Positions 17,952-28,172 of a stretch of 64,000 bases of DNA are shown here, one piece after another (positions within the stretch are counted from its first letter, which is position 1; each line of letters opens with the position of its first letter). The stretch spans positions 1 through 64,000 of the forward strand of contig NZ_JRNC01000024.1 in NCBI RefSeq assembly GCF_000758925.1, in the 5' to 3' direction. Origin of the DNA: Prevotella sp. S7-1-8 (GTDB taxonomy: Bacteria; Bacteroidota; Bacteroidia; Bacteroidales; Bacteroidaceae). Under the pieces are notes generated by a model that saw only the letters and a program-made list of their open reading frames with translations, was not told where the DNA came from and ran no database searches. Position numbers and translations under genes: made by a program.

Positions 17952-18908
17952 ATGTCTGAAACAATAAAAACATTAGGAAACGACATGCAGGCAGCTTCGC
18001 TGGGTCTGATGCCGGAATCGGAACAAGAGCGTGACGCGCGCCTTGGCATTGATAACATGACACCCGAGGAGGTTGACGAGCTGCTGCGTGAGAAGTTGAA
18101 ACACAAAGAGCTGCGTACCGAGGGATTGGTGAAGCGGTATGGGCGGCGTACCGTGGCCGATCAAGTGACGTTCAATGTTAGGCAGGGAGAGATCGTTGGA
18201 TTGCTCGGACCTAATGGCGCCGGCAAGACCACGTCGTTTTACATGACCACCGGTCTCATCATTCCCAACGCTGGCAAGGTGTTTATCGATGACAAGGATA
18301 TAACAGGATACCCAGTCTACAAGCGTGCCCGGGCCGGCATAGGCTATTTGCCACAAGAGGCCAGCGTGTTTCGCAAGATGAGCGTAGAGGACAACATAAT
18401 GTCCGTGCTGGAAATGACCGGCATGAGCCGTGAGCGGCAGTTGGCCAAGCTGGAAAGCCTGATTGACGAGTTTCGACTCAATAAAGTGCGAAAAAACAAG
18501 GGCGACAGGCTCTCTGGAGGTGAACGGCGGCGCACGGAGATAGCGCGCTGCTTGGCCATAGACCCAAAATTCATCATGCTCGACGAGCCTTTCGCGGGCG
18601 TCGATCCTATCGCCGTGGAGGATATCCAGCACATTGTGTGGCGACTGAAATATCGCAATATCGGCATCTTGATAACCGACCACAATGTGCAGGAGACACT
18701 CTCCATCGTGGATCGCGGATACCTGCTCTTTGAGGGGCGCATCCTTTTTCAAGGCAGCCCGGAGGTGTTGTCGGCTAACGAGGTGGTGCGCAAGAACTAT
18801 CTGAGCGATAATTTTGTCTATCGAAAGTTCCAGTCGAACGAGGAAGATCGAGCCGTCGCCGAAGAGTCGAAAAAATCTCTGCTGAATGAATTGTATAGTA
18901 AAAAATAA
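17952..18908 (+). CDS. lptB: LPS export ABC transporter ATPase (LptB)
   Basis: LptB powers extraction of lipopolysaccharide from the inner membrane. Walker A GPNGAGKT at 86-93, Q-loop in [14 protein letters not shown], signature LSGGERRR at about 187, Walker [14 protein letters not shown], and the H-loop [13 protein letters not shown] and FAGVDP are LptB hallmarks. At 318 residues it is longer than the usual 240: it has about 52 extra acidic residues at the N-terminus and a charged C-terminal tail of about 25. Divergent from mlaEF, which also handles outer-membrane lipids. OstA-like and SurA-like partners lie about 10 kb further on. Confidence 0.92.
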   Translation: MSETIKTLGNDMQAASLGLMPESEQERDARLGIDNMTPEEVDELLREKLKHKELRTEGLVKRYGRRTVADQVTFNVRQGEIVGLLGPNGAGKTTSFYMTTGLIIPNAGKVFIDDKDITGYPVYKRARAGIGYLPQEASVFRKMSVEDNIMSVLEMTGMSRERQLAKLESLIDEFRLNKVRKNKGDRLSGGERRRTEIARCLAIDPKFIMLDEPFAGVDPIAVEDIQHIVWRLKYRNIGILITDHNVQETLSIVDRGYLLFEGRILFQGSPEVLSANEVVRKNYLSDNFVYRKFQSNEEDRAVAEESKKSLLNELYSKK

Positions 18909-18951
18909 TAATTTTTAGTTGTATATATTAGGCATATTCGTCAAATATGGC

Positions 18952-18959
18952 TAACTTTG
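18952..18959 (+). promoter_or_regulatory. -7 element upstream of tig
   Basis: TAACTTTG, 62 bp upstream of the trigger factor start; a -33 box at the usual spacing is not evident. Confidence 0.45.
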
Positions 18960-19021
18960 CGTTTTAAAATCGCAATAATCCCCTTTGATAAATACAAATA
19001 TTAAAATAATAAAAATTAGAA

Positions 19022-20377
19022 ATGAAAGTATCATTTGAAGCACCTGACAAAATCAACGGTTTGCTGACGATCACCGTAGAAGAAGACGATTACAAGGAAG
19101 ATGTCGAGAAGGCACTAAAGGAATATCGCAAGAAGGCCAATGTGCCAGGCTTCCGGCCGGGACAGGTTCCAATGGGCATGATTAAGCGCCAATTTGGCTC
19201 GGCGATCAAGATGGATGCCGTCAACAAGCTGCTTGGAAACGAGATCGAGAAATATATCTCCGAAAACAATATACAGATGCTTGGCGAACCCTTGGGGTCC
19301 GAGAAGCAAGAGGCGCAAGATTTGGAGGCGGAACCTCCTTACACGTTCATGTTTGATATCGCCATTGCGCCAGAGTTCAAGGTTGAGCTTACGAACAAGG
19401 ATAAAATAGATTACTATGACATACAGGTGGACGATGAGCTTGTGGACAAACAAGTGAAAATGTTTGCCGCGCGCATGGGCAAGAATGTGAGCGTGGAGGA
19501 ATATCAAGATGGAGATTTGCTCAAAGGCGACATGCGTGAACTTGACGACAAGGGTAACACCAAGGAGGGAGGTCTCACCGTGGAGGACGCCGTGATAATG
19601 CCTAAATATATCAAGGTGGATGAGCAAAAGAAAATCTTTGACGGTGCCAAAAAGGGTGATATCATCACATTTAATCCTAAAAAAGCGTACCCGGACAGCG
19701 TCACGGAGATGGCCGCTCTCTTGAAAGTGAAAAAAGAAGAGGCTGGGCAATATGCCGGCGACTTCAGTTATCAAATCACAAATATAGACCGTATGCAGGA
19801 CCATGCGGTTGACCAGGAGCTGTTTGACCAAGTGTATGGAGCTGGAAATGTAAAGGACGAGAAAGACTTCCGCGCGAAAATCGCGGATGGGTTGAAGAAA
19901 CAATTGGAGCGTGAATCTAACTATAAATTCTTGCTTGACTTGCGTAAATACGTTGAGGACAAGGTGGGCGCCCTGACCTATCCAGACGCTCTGCTCAAGC
20001 GCATGTTAAAACAAAGAAACGCTGACAAGGATGAGGCTGCCATAGAAAAGAACTATGAATTGAGCCTAAAGGAGCTTTCTTGGGATTTGATGCGCGGCCA
20101 ATTGGCGGAGCAATTGAAGGTAAAGGTGAATGATGACGATGTGAAGAACGCCGCGATGGAGACCGCCCGCATGCAATTCGCGCAGTATGGCATGAACGAC
20201 GTGCCGGAGATGTACGTGGAACAATACGCCGAGAAACTGATAGAAAAAGAAGACGGCAAGCGCAACTTTGTTAACCGGGCTGTCGACGTTAAAGTTATGG
20301 AGGCTGCCAAACCGGTGGTGAAACTTAACAAGAAAAAAATCTCTTTGGATGATTTTCAGAAGATGACCGAGGAGTAA
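19022..20377 (+). CDS. tig: trigger factor
   Basis: The ribosome-bound chaperone and peptidyl-prolyl isomerase that meets nascent chains. 451 residues, with the ribosome-docking loop GFRPGQVPMGMIKRQFG at about 41-57 in the N-terminal domain (the family GFRxGxxP signature) and a long helical C-terminal arm domain from about residue 270. The middle PPIase-like domain is poorly conserved, as usual in Bacteroidetes. It precedes clpP and clpX, the classic tig-clpP-clpX order, with a gap of 296 bp before clpP. Confidence 0.95.
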   Translation: MKVSFEAPDKINGLLTITVEEDDYKEDVEKALKEYRKKANVPGFRPGQVPMGMIKRQFGSAIKMDAVNKLLGNEIEKYISENNIQMLGEPLGSEKQEAQDLEAEPPYTFMFDIAIAPEFKVELTNKDKIDYYDIQVDDELVDKQVKMFAARMGKNVSVEEYQDGDLLKGDMRELDDKGNTKEGGLTVEDAVIMPKYIKVDEQKKIFDGAKKGDIITFNPKKAYPDSVTEMAALLKVKKEEAGQYAGDFSYQITNIDRMQDHAVDQELFDQVYGAGNVKDEKDFRAKIADGLKKQLERESNYKFLLDLRKYVEDKVGALTYPDALLKRMLKQRNADKDEAAIEKNYELSLKELSWDLMRGQLAEQLKVKVNDDDVKNAAMETARMQFAQYGMNDVPEMYVEQYAEKLIEKEDGKRNFVNRAVDVKVMEAAKPVVKLNKKKISLDDFQKMTEE

Positions 20378-20673
20378 CACGGCGACAATACCCTTGCGAT
20401 ATTAAAATGAACTCTGCCTGAAGGCGAGTGTGGCGAGGAGCCATAGTGTCAAGACCAGTTGCATGTGCCAAGTGAGGCGGTGGTGGTCGAGGCGCTATGG
20501 CTTCTTGGGCTATGCGAGCATTCGCGTGGAGAGTTTGTAGCAAGAAAAGATTTTTTAAGAAATTTAATAAGGCTGATCAGGTCAATACCGACTTTTTTTG
20601 TTATCTTTGTGTTATAAATCATGGTAAGAAGAAACGTCTGTCGTGATTTCTCAGCACAAACAAGAAATAAAAT
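20378..20673. other. tig-clpP intergenic region
   Basis: A 296-bp gap. A TATCTTTG -7 box at 20602-20609 probably starts the clpP-clpX transcript with a leader of about 60 nt. An AGCCATAG / CTATGGCT pair (about 20441-20448 and 20503-20510) could form a long-range hairpin ending the tig transcript. Confidence 0.45.
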
Positions 20674-21375
20674 ATGAACAACGATTTTAGAAAATTCGCA
20701 ACCAAACATTTAGGTATGAGCGGCATGGTCTTGGACGACGTGATAAAAGCGCAAAACCGATACCTCAACCCATATATTCTTGAGGAACGCCAGCTGAACG
20801 TGACACAGATGGACGTGTTCTCCCGATTGATGATGGATCGCATCATCTTTCTCGGCACCGAGATAGACGACTACACTGCCAACACGTTGCAAGCGCAGTT
20901 GCTCTTTCTCGATTCTACGGACACGGGCAAAGATATTTCCATATATATCAACTCGCCCGGAGGTAGTGTCACGGCAGGCTTGGGTATCTACGACACCATG
21001 CAGTTTATCTTGAGCGATGTGACAACGATATGCACAGGCATGGCCGCGTCGATGGCCGCGGTGCTGTTGGTGGCCGGCGCCGAGGGCAAACGCTCGTCGC
21101 TTCCGCATGGCCGAGTGATGATACACCAGCCGCTTGGCGGGGTGCAAGGACAGGCTTCGGACATAGAGATAGAGGCGCGAGAAATTTTGAAGTTCAAGAA
21201 AGAGCTGTTCACGATCATCTCCGAGCATTCGCATCAGCCTTATGACAAAGTCTGGAAAGATAGCGATCGCAATTACTGGATGAACGCGGAAGAAGCTAAA
21301 GCGTATGGCATGATAGACTCTGTGATGAATCGTAAGAAAGTGAAAAAAGAACAAGAAAACATAAAGGACGAATAA
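20674..21375 (+). CDS. clpP: ATP-dependent Clp protease proteolytic subunit
   Basis: The serine peptidase ring of the ClpXP machine. 233 residues with the catalytic triad Ser126 (GMAASMAA), His151 (MIHQP) and Asp198 (DSDRNYW). A propeptide-like N-terminus of about 40 residues precedes the first conserved strand, and a Lys/Glu-rich tail of about 15 residues ends it. clpX begins one base after its stop codon, so the two are certainly cotranscribed. Confidence 0.97.
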   Translation: MNNDFRKFATKHLGMSGMVLDDVIKAQNRYLNPYILEERQLNVTQMDVFSRLMMDRIIFLGTEIDDYTANTLQAQLLFLDSTDTGKDISIYINSPGGSVTAGLGIYDTMQFILSDVTTICTGMAASMAAVLLVAGAEGKRSSLPHGRVMIHQPLGGVQGQASDIEIEAREILKFKKELFTIISEHSHQPYDKVWKDSDRNYWMNAEEAKAYGMIDSVMNRKKVKKEQENIKDE

Positions 21376-21376
21376 T

Positions 21377-22621
21377 ATGCCAAAGAAAGCCTGTAGCTTT
21401 TGCGGGAGAACAGAAAATGACGTGAAGCTGCTTATAACCGGACTTAATGGATACATATGCGAGGATTGCGCGGCGCAGGCGTATGAGATTGCGCAGCAAA
21501 GTGGAGTTTGGGACAAAGACGTGACTAACCCTGACGCTCCGCACACCTATAAACCCACAAAAAAAATACCGAAACCGAAAGAAATAAAGGATTATCTTGA
21601 CGACTATGTCATAGGGCAAGACGAGGCGAAACGCTATCTGTCCGTGTCTGTTTATAACCATTACAAGCGTTTGCAACAGACCAAGGACGATGATGGCGTG
21701 GAGATAGAAAAAAGCAATATCATCATGGTGGGCTCTACGGGTACTGGCAAAACTTTGCTGGCTCGCACGATAGCTCGGCTGCTCGACGTGCCATTCACCA
21801 TTGTCGACGCCACGGTATTTACAGAGGCTGGCTATGTGGGCGAGGATGTGGAAAGCATTTTGAGCAGGTTGTTGCAAGTGGCCGACTATGACGTGGCGGC
21901 TGCCGAGCGTGGCATCGTCTTCATAGACGAGATTGATAAAATAGCGCGCAAAAGCGACAACCCCAGCATCACCCGTGACGTGAGTGGGGAGGGAGTGCAG
22001 CAAGGCCTGCTCAAACTCTTGGAGGGAACCATGGTTAATGTGCCGCCCAAAGGTGGACGCAAGCATCCTGACCAAGATTACATACACGTGAACACCAAAA
22101 ATATACTCTTCATCTGTGGCGGAGCCTTTGACGGAATAGAGCGTAAGATAGCGCAACGGCTCAACACGCACGTAGTGGGTTACAACTCCGTAATGAACGC
22201 TCGCAATATCGACAAGGGCGATATTATGAAGTATATTTTGCCCCAAGACCTTAAATCGTTTGGGCTTATACCCGAGCTTATAGGGCGTATGCCTGTGCTC
22301 ACTTATTTGAAGCCGCTCGACCGTAAGGCCTTGAGACGTATATTGGTAGAGCCAAAAAACTCGATTGTCAAACAGTTTGTCAAACTTTTCAGCATGGATG
22401 GCGTCGCGCTGACATTCACTGACGACGCGCTGGATTTTATAGTGGACAAGGCTGTGGAATACAAACTTGGCGCTCGTGGGCTGCGTTCTATTGTTGAGGC
22501 CGTGGTCATGGACGCCATGTTTGATGTGCCATCAAGGCGCATCAAGAAATTCGAGGTGACACTTGATTACGCAAAGAGCCAGATTGAGAAGGCGCATATG
22601 CATAAATTGGAGTCTGCGTGA
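21377..22621 (+). CDS. clpX: ATP-dependent Clp protease ATP-binding subunit ClpX
   Basis: The AAA+ unfoldase of ClpXP. 414 residues: a zinc-binding domain with Cys6, Cys9, Cys28 and Cys31, Walker A GSTGTGKT at 119-126, Walker [10 protein letters not shown], the GYVG pore-1 loop (AGYVGEDVE) and the sensor-2 region GARGLRSI. The ClpP-docking loop that reads IGF in E. coli appears here as VGY (HVVGYNS), which I think is usual for this phylum. Translationally adjacent to clpP. Confidence 0.97.
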   Translation: MPKKACSFCGRTENDVKLLITGLNGYICEDCAAQAYEIAQQSGVWDKDVTNPDAPHTYKPTKKIPKPKEIKDYLDDYVIGQDEAKRYLSVSVYNHYKRLQQTKDDDGVEIEKSNIIMVGSTGTGKTLLARTIARLLDVPFTIVDATVFTEAGYVGEDVESILSRLLQVADYDVAAAERGIVFIDEIDKIARKSDNPSITRDVSGEGVQQGLLKLLEGTMVNVPPKGGRKHPDQDYIHVNTKNILFICGGAFDGIERKIAQRLNTHVVGYNSVMNARNIDKGDIMKYILPQDLKSFGLIPELIGRMPVLTYLKPLDRKALRRILVEPKNSIVKQFVKLFSMDGVALTFTDDALDFIVDKAVEYKLGARGLRSIVEAVVMDAMFDVPSRRIKKFEVTLDYAKSQIEKAHMHKLESA

Positions 22622-22675
22622 CGGTTCTTATGGGTATCCTTGGTGGCTTGTGGTATGACGCATCTATCTGGTATG

Positions 22676-24901
22676 ATGAACAAAGACTATTTAATAGAGA
22701 AGTTAAAACTGTTTTTTGGCTTTGATAATTTCAAGGGCGATCAAAAATCCATCATAGAAAATTTGATGGATGGCGGCGACTCGTTTGTGCTGATGCCCAC
22801 GGGTGGTGGCAAGAGCTTGTGCTATCAGTTGCCATCCCTGCTCATGGAAGGCACCGCTATTGTTATATCGCCCTTGATCGCGCTGATGAAAAATCAGGTA
22901 GACGTTGTCAATGGCTTGACCGAGCAGGATGGCGTGGCGCATTTCATGAACTCTTCGCTCAACAAGGCCGCGGTGGCACAAGTGGTGGATGACGTGCATA
23001 GTGGGAAAACCAAATTGCTATACGTGGCGCCGGAATCGCTTAACAAGTTGGACAACTTGGAGTTCTTCGTGTCGTTCAAAATCTCTTTCTATGCTATAGA
23101 CGAGGCACATTGCATTTCAGAGTGGGGGCATGATTTCAGGCCTGAATACCGCAACATACGCCCCACCATAGAAAAAATTGCCACGCTCAGAAACGAAAGG
23201 CGCGCGCCCATTATCGCGCTTACTGCCACGGCTACCGACAAAGTGCGCATGGACATTAAGAAAAGCTTGGGTATTTTGAATGCCAAGGATTTCAAAAGCT
23301 CGTTCAACCGACCAAACCTATATTATGAGGTGAGGCAGAAGAATAGCGAGGAAGACGCGGATAGCCAGATAATCCGTTTCCTAAAGCAATGCGAGGGCAA
23401 GAGTGGCATTATCTATTGCTTGTCGCGCAAAAAGGTGGAGGAGCTATCTAAGAAATTGCAGATAAATGGTTTTAGGGCGGCTCCATACCACGCTGGGCTC
23501 GATACCGAGGTTCGCACGCAGACGCAGGACGATTTCTTGCGCGAGGATATAGACGTGATTGTCGCGACTATCGCTTTTGGCATGGGAATTGACAAACCGG
23601 ATGTGCGATTTGTCATCCATTACGACATCCCCAAAAGCCTTGAGGGTTATTACCAAGAGACAGGTAGGGCTGGCAGAGATGGCGGAGAGGGGCGTTGTAT
23701 AGCGTTCTACTCGCCCAAAGACTTGAAAAAATTGGAGAAATTCACTGATAATAAAGGTGAGGCGGAAAAAGAAATAGGGCGCCAGTTGCTTGAGGAAACC
23801 AAGGCTTACGCTGAAACTTCGGTATGTCGACGCAAATTCTTGCTGCACTACTTTGGAGAGGAATATACCAAGGATAATTGTGCAAACTGCGATAATTGCA
23901 CGCACCCACAAAAGTCTATCGATGCCCAAGATGCCTTGCTGGTGGTGTTACGCGCCATTAAAGCGGTGAAACAGCACTTTGACCAAGCGTATATTATAGA
24001 TTTCGTTAGAGGTCGTGCCACAGATAATATCGTGCGCCACGAACATGACGAATTGGCCGATTTCGGGTCGGGAATGGAGATCAATGAGCGCGAGCCGTCT
24101 ATTTGGAATCCTGTGATCAGGCAGGCCATGATAGCGCATTATATTTACAAAGATGTGGAAAGCTATGGTTTTTTGACATTGACACCGGAAGGACTTGGAT
24201 ACATCAAAAAACCAAAACCGTTTCATATCGTGCTTGATAGACAGTTTGATGAAACGGAAGACGCCTCGGGCGGCAACTCCGGCGCGCTTGATGACAAACT
24301 CTACAAGCTGTTGAGAGGGTTGCGAAAAGCTGTTGCCCATAAGCGCAATCTTCCGCCATATGTCATATTCCAAGATATATCGATAACGCTCATGGCCACT
24401 ACTTATCCCGTGACCATGGACGAATTGCTTCAAATTCAAGGCGTAGGGCAAGGTAAAGCCAAAAAGTTCGGAAAAGAATTTATAGACTTGATCAAACGCT
24501 ATTGCGAAGAGAATGATATTCAGCGCACGGACATGATGCGCGTGATTAGCCTGCCAAACAAATCGCAAAAAAAACTAAAGATAATAGAACTGATAGACAA
24601 GCGCATTCCATTGGATGAAATAGCCGCCGATCAAGGCTATGGGTTTGACGAATTGTTGGACGAGATAGAGTCTATCGTAAACAGTGGGATGAAAGTTAAT
24701 ATCAGTTATTACGTAGACGATGACGGGGTGGTGGACCCTGACGAGATAGCCGATATCTACGAGTATTTTCGAAAAAGCGAGACGGATGATATTGACGATG
24801 CCATCGACGAGGCTGATATATATGACGACGAAGATGGCTTGACGGCTGAACAAAAGGCACGTTTGGTGCTCATCAAATTTTTATCGGAGGAAGGAAATTA
24901 G
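22676..24901 (+). CDS. recQ: ATP-dependent DNA helicase RecQ
   Basis: A 3'-5' helicase for recombination repair and replication-fork processing. With the start at MNKDYLIEKL it has 741 residues: Walker A TGGGKS near 42, DEAH in IDEAHCISEWGHDFRPEYR, motif VI QETGRAGRDG, the RecQ-C-terminal zinc site (CRRKFLLHYFGEE then CxxC twice: CANCDNC), and an HRDC domain (about 540-620) followed by an acidic tail. An ATG at 22640 would add 12 unlikely residues. It starts 54 bp after clpX. Ends in TAG. Confidence 0.95.
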   Translation: MNKDYLIEKLKLFFGFDNFKGDQKSIIENLMDGGDSFVLMPTGGGKSLCYQLPSLLMEGTAIVISPLIALMKNQVDVVNGLTEQDGVAHFMNSSLNKAAVAQVVDDVHSGKTKLLYVAPESLNKLDNLEFFVSFKISFYAIDEAHCISEWGHDFRPEYRNIRPTIEKIATLRNERRAPIIALTATATDKVRMDIKKSLGILNAKDFKSSFNRPNLYYEVRQKNSEEDADSQIIRFLKQCEGKSGIIYCLSRKKVEELSKKLQINGFRAAPYHAGLDTEVRTQTQDDFLREDIDVIVATIAFGMGIDKPDVRFVIHYDIPKSLEGYYQETGRAGRDGGEGRCIAFYSPKDLKKLEKFTDNKGEAEKEIGRQLLEETKAYAETSVCRRKFLLHYFGEEYTKDNCANCDNCTHPQKSIDAQDALLVVLRAIKAVKQHFDQAYIIDFVRGRATDNIVRHEHDELADFGSGMEINEREPSIWNPVIRQAMIAHYIYKDVESYGFLTLTPEGLGYIKKPKPFHIVLDRQFDETEDASGGNSGALDDKLYKLLRGLRKAVAHKRNLPPYVIFQDISITLMATTYPVTMDELLQIQGVGQGKAKKFGKEFIDLIKRYCEENDIQRTDMMRVISLPNKSQKKLKIIELIDKRIPLDEIAADQGYGFDELLDEIESIVNSGMKVNISYYVDDDGVVDPDEIADIYEYFRKSETDDIDDAIDEADIYDDEDGLTAEQKARLVLIKFLSEEGN

Positions 24902-25140
24902 GGCCGTTTCTCTCAGAGTGAGACTTGGCAAGCTACCTTGATAAATGTTTATCTTGAGACAGGCGCATGTCGCTGCCATCGTTTTGGATAATCGGGCTAC
25001 GAAACTTTGTTTTTCTTTTCTTGAAATATTTATTCCATGTGAATTTCTGTTTGATAACTCGCGGAAATACGGTTGGCGTTAAATAGCTTTAAAGCAGCAA
25101 GAAAAAAGCGAATCGGAACCTGAATATGCGAAAATATTGC

Positions 25141-25148
25141 TATATTTG
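25141..25148 (+). promoter_or_regulatory. -7 element upstream of guaB
   Basis: TATATTTG, 28 bp before the guaB start, in the 275-bp recQ-guaB gap. No -33 box at the right distance; I see no riboswitch-like structure in the gap. Confidence 0.45.
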
Positions 25149-25176
25149 CACGCAATAAATTTATTAAATCACATTT

Positions 25177-26661
25177 ATGTCATCATTTGTTGCAGATAAG
25201 ATTGTCATGGACGGCTTGACTTTCGACGATGTCTTGCTCATACCTGCTTACTCTGAAATTTTACCCAAGGAGGTACAATTAAAAACCAAGTTTTCTCGGC
25301 ATATCGATTTGAACGTGCCATTTGTTACCGCCGCGATGGATACCGTGACCGAATCGGCAATGGCCATTGCCATTGCGCGAGAGGGTGGCATTGGTGTCAT
25401 CCATAAAAATATGCCGATAGACGAACAAGCCCGGCAGGTAGCTATCGTCAAGCGTGCCGAAAATGGTATGATATACGACCCCGTGACCATACGTAGGGGA
25501 AGCACGGTGAGGGACGCCATGAAAATGATGGCGGAGTACCATATTGGAGGCATCCCGGTGGTAGACGAGGAAAACCATTTGGTGGGTATTGTCACCAATC
25601 GCGACTTGCGTTTTGAGGGCAGGATGGACAGGATGGTGGACGAGGTGATGACTAAAGAAAACTTGGTGACCACGCATCAGCAAACCGATCTTGGCTCGGC
25701 GGCGCATATTTTGCAGGAGCATAAGATAGAAAAACTGCCCGTGGTGGACGCTAACAATCGCTTGGTTGGCTTGATCACGTATAAGGATATCACCAAGGCG
25801 AAAGACAAACCTATGGCGTGCAAAGATGACAAGGGGCGTCTGCGTGTCGCTGCTGGCGTGGGCGTTACGGTTGACACACTCGACCGCGCGAGCGCGTTGG
25901 TAGGGGCTGGCGCTGACGCGATCGTCATCGACACGGCTCATGGTCATTCCAAGGGAGTGGTGGACAAGCTGCATGAGGTAAAGGCTGCGTTCCCCGACGT
26001 TGATGTGGTGGTAGGGAATATCGCTACCGGCGAGGCCGCAAAATATTTGGTGGACAATGGCGCAGACGCCGTTAAAGTGGGAATTGGCCCCGGGTCCATC
26101 TGTACCACGCGCATTGTCGCGGGTGTGGGCATGCCACAATTAAGCGCGGTCTATGATGTATTTTCGGCATTGAAAAATACGGATGTGCCGTTGATTGCCG
26201 ATGGCGGATTGCGTTATTCGGGTGACATCGTGAAAGCCTTGGCCGCTGGTGGAAGCAGCGTGATGATAGGATCGCTTGTCGCTGGCACGGAAGAGTCGCC
26301 TGGAGACACCATTATTTATAATGGACGCAAGTTCAAGAGTTATCGCGGCATGGGTTCTCTCGAGGCGATGGGACAAAAGAATGGCTCCAAGGACCGATAT
26401 TTCCAAAGTGACACTAACGACTTGAAGAAACTCGTCCCGGAGGGTATTGCTGGCCGTGTGCCATACAAAGGGACCGTCCAGGAGGTCATCTTCCAGTTGG
26501 TAGGGGGGCTTCGTTCGGGAATGGGCTACTGTGGAGCGGCTATAATAGACAAATTGCACGACGCCAAATTTGTCCGCATCACCAATGCGGGAGTGCAAGA
26601 GAATCATCCTCACGACATAACCATCACCAGCGAGGCGCCTAACTATTCGCGCCATGAGTAA
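25177..26661 (+). CDS. guaB: inosine-5'-monophosphate dehydrogenase
   Basis: Converts IMP to XMP with NAD, the committed step of GTP synthesis. 494 residues, usual length. Catalytic Cys309 lies in [12 protein letters not shown]; two CBS domains occupy about 95-210 ([18 protein letters not shown] and [18 protein letters not shown]); the flap motif [11 protein letters not shown] is present. An NAD-site segment (IDTAHGHS) is at about 251. It probably forms a single-gene unit, with a possible terminator at 26680-26704. Confidence 0.98.
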   Translation: MSSFVADKIVMDGLTFDDVLLIPAYSEILPKEVQLKTKFSRHIDLNVPFVTAAMDTVTESAMAIAIAREGGIGVIHKNMPIDEQARQVAIVKRAENGMIYDPVTIRRGSTVRDAMKMMAEYHIGGIPVVDEENHLVGIVTNRDLRFEGRMDRMVDEVMTKENLVTTHQQTDLGSAAHILQEHKIEKLPVVDANNRLVGLITYKDITKAKDKPMACKDDKGRLRVAAGVGVTVDTLDRASALVGAGADAIVIDTAHGHSKGVVDKLHEVKAAFPDVDVVVGNIATGEAAKYLVDNGADAVKVGIGPGSICTTRIVAGVGMPQLSAVYDVFSALKNTDVPLIADGGLRYSGDIVKALAAGGSSVMIGSLVAGTEESPGDTIIYNGRKFKSYRGMGSLEAMGQKNGSKDRYFQSDTNDLKKLVPEGIAGRVPYKGTVQEVIFQLVGGLRSGMGYCGAAIIDKLHDAKFVRITNAGVQENHPHDITITSEAPNYSRHE

Positions 26662-26679
26662 ATAGTGTTTGGCATAGGC

Positions 26680-26712
26680 GAGAGGGCTTGCTCGAGAGCC
26701 TCTCTTGCTTGT
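26680..26712 (+). terminator. possible terminator after guaB
   Basis: GAGAGGGCT (26680-26688) can pair with AGCCTCTC (26697-26704) with one bulged base, followed by a T-rich stretch to about 26717. It lies between guaB and the first isomerase gene. Confidence 0.35.
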
Positions 26713-26738
26713 TTTCCTTCATGATGAGCAATTTTAGA

Positions 26739-28160
26739 ATGAAATCAAAGCTACTGTTAGGCGCCATGCTGATGTGTGGCACTTTGTCGTTTGCGCAGAA
26801 CGCCGATCCTGTTATTATGACCATCAATGGTACCGATGTGCTTCGTTCCGAATTTGAGTACTCTTATAACAAGAACAATACGGCCGACGTTATTGATAGG
26901 AAAACAGTCCAGGAATATGTTGGAATGTTCATTAACTACAAGTTGAAAGTTGAGGCTGCCAAGGAGGCTGGCCTCGACACCATGGTTTCATTCCAAAAAG
27001 AATTTGCCAACTATCGTGATCAGCAAATAAAGCCCGCTTTGGTCACAGACCAAGACTTGGAGGCGGAGGCACGAAAAATATACGAACAGACACGTCGACG
27101 AATTGACAACAATGGCGGAATGGTGCAAGTGGCTCACATTTTGATAGCCATGAGACAGCGAGCTACGCCCGAGGAGGAAAGGGCGGCCAAGGTTCGCGTA
27201 GACTCCATTTATCAGGCGTTGAGGAACGGAGCTGATTTTGGCTCATTGGCCAAACGGCTGTCCCAAGACCCCACTACGGCTCAAAAGGGCGGCGACTTGC
27301 CCTATATCGTCAAGGGGCAAACATTAAAAGAATTTGAAGACCAGGCTTGGCGTTTGCAAGACGGCGAGCTCAGCCAGCCTTTTTTGTCCCCAGCCGGATG
27401 GCATGTTATGCTCAAAAAGTCGCACCGCGACTTTTACAGTTATGCCGACCAGCGCGACCGCATCATGAAATATCTTGATCAACAAAGAATACGCGAGCGT
27501 ATAGCCACGGCCAAGTTAGACACATTGGCCAAGCAGCTGAACTCTACGCCTGCGCAAACGCTTGCGAATAAACAGGCGGAGATGGAGGCGAGGGACTCCA
27601 GTCTGAAATATCTCATCAAAGAATACCATGATGGTTTGCTGCTCTACGAGATCAGCAACCGCCATGTCTGGGCCAAAGCGCAGAAGGACGAGCGTGGATT
27701 GACGCGGTATTTCAAGAAAAACAAGAAAAAATACAAATGGGAAGAACCTCGCTTTAAAGGCGTAGCCTATCGCGCTCGAGACGAAAAAGACATCAAGGCT
27801 GTTCGTAAGCTATTGGAAAAAACACCTTTTGAGCGTTGGGACGAACAGCTTCGCGCTACATTCAACAAAGACTCTGCGCTTCGAATCAGGGCGGAAAAGG
27901 GCATTTTCAAAAAGGGAGACAATGCCCTCGTGGACCACGAGGTTTTCAAGGTGAGTGCCCTGCCCAAGCAAATAGAAGGCTATCCATACAGTGCGGTTTA
28001 TGGTAAAAAACTCAAATCGCCAAAAGTGATGGGTGACGTTCGTCCCTTGGTTGTTTCTGACTATCAAGAATATCTCGAAAGCCAATGGGTAAACGCCCTG
28101 CGACAGAAATATACGGTTACCGTTAACGAGGACATCGTAAAAACTGTCAACAAACATTAA
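26739..28160 (+). CDS. periplasmic parvulin-type peptidyl-prolyl isomerase
   Basis: A 473-residue exported protein: signal peptide MKSKLLLGAMLMCGTLSFAQ, an N-terminal helical SurA-like region, one clear PpiC/rotamase domain (VAHILIAM at about 132, then FGSLAKRLSQDP and the closing AGWHVMLKKS), and a basic C-terminal part without a clear second isomerase domain. It probably chaperones outer-membrane proteins. Upstream ATGs at 26688, 26721 and 26724 would prepend residues that spoil the signal peptide, so I choose 26739. Followed 12 bp later by a SurA-like gene. Confidence 0.88.
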   Translation: MKSKLLLGAMLMCGTLSFAQNADPVIMTINGTDVLRSEFEYSYNKNNTADVIDRKTVQEYVGMFINYKLKVEAAKEAGLDTMVSFQKEFANYRDQQIKPALVTDQDLEAEARKIYEQTRRRIDNNGGMVQVAHILIAMRQRATPEEERAAKVRVDSIYQALRNGADFGSLAKRLSQDPTTAQKGGDLPYIVKGQTLKEFEDQAWRLQDGELSQPFLSPAGWHVMLKKSHRDFYSYADQRDRIMKYLDQQRIRERIATAKLDTLAKQLNSTPAQTLANKQAEMEARDSSLKYLIKEYHDGLLLYEISNRHVWAKAQKDERGLTRYFKKNKKKYKWEEPRFKGVAYRARDEKDIKAVRKLLEKTPFERWDEQLRATFNKDSALRIRAEKGIFKKGDNALVDHEVFKVSALPKQIEGYPYSAVYGKKLKSPKVMGDVRPLVVSDYQEYLESQWVNALRQKYTVTVNEDIVKTVNKH

Positions 28161-28172
28161 AAAGAAAAACGT

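Noticed and set aside
24902-25176. purine riboswitch before guaB
   Set aside because: I looked for paired stems and a conserved core and saw none; only a -7 promoter box is visible.
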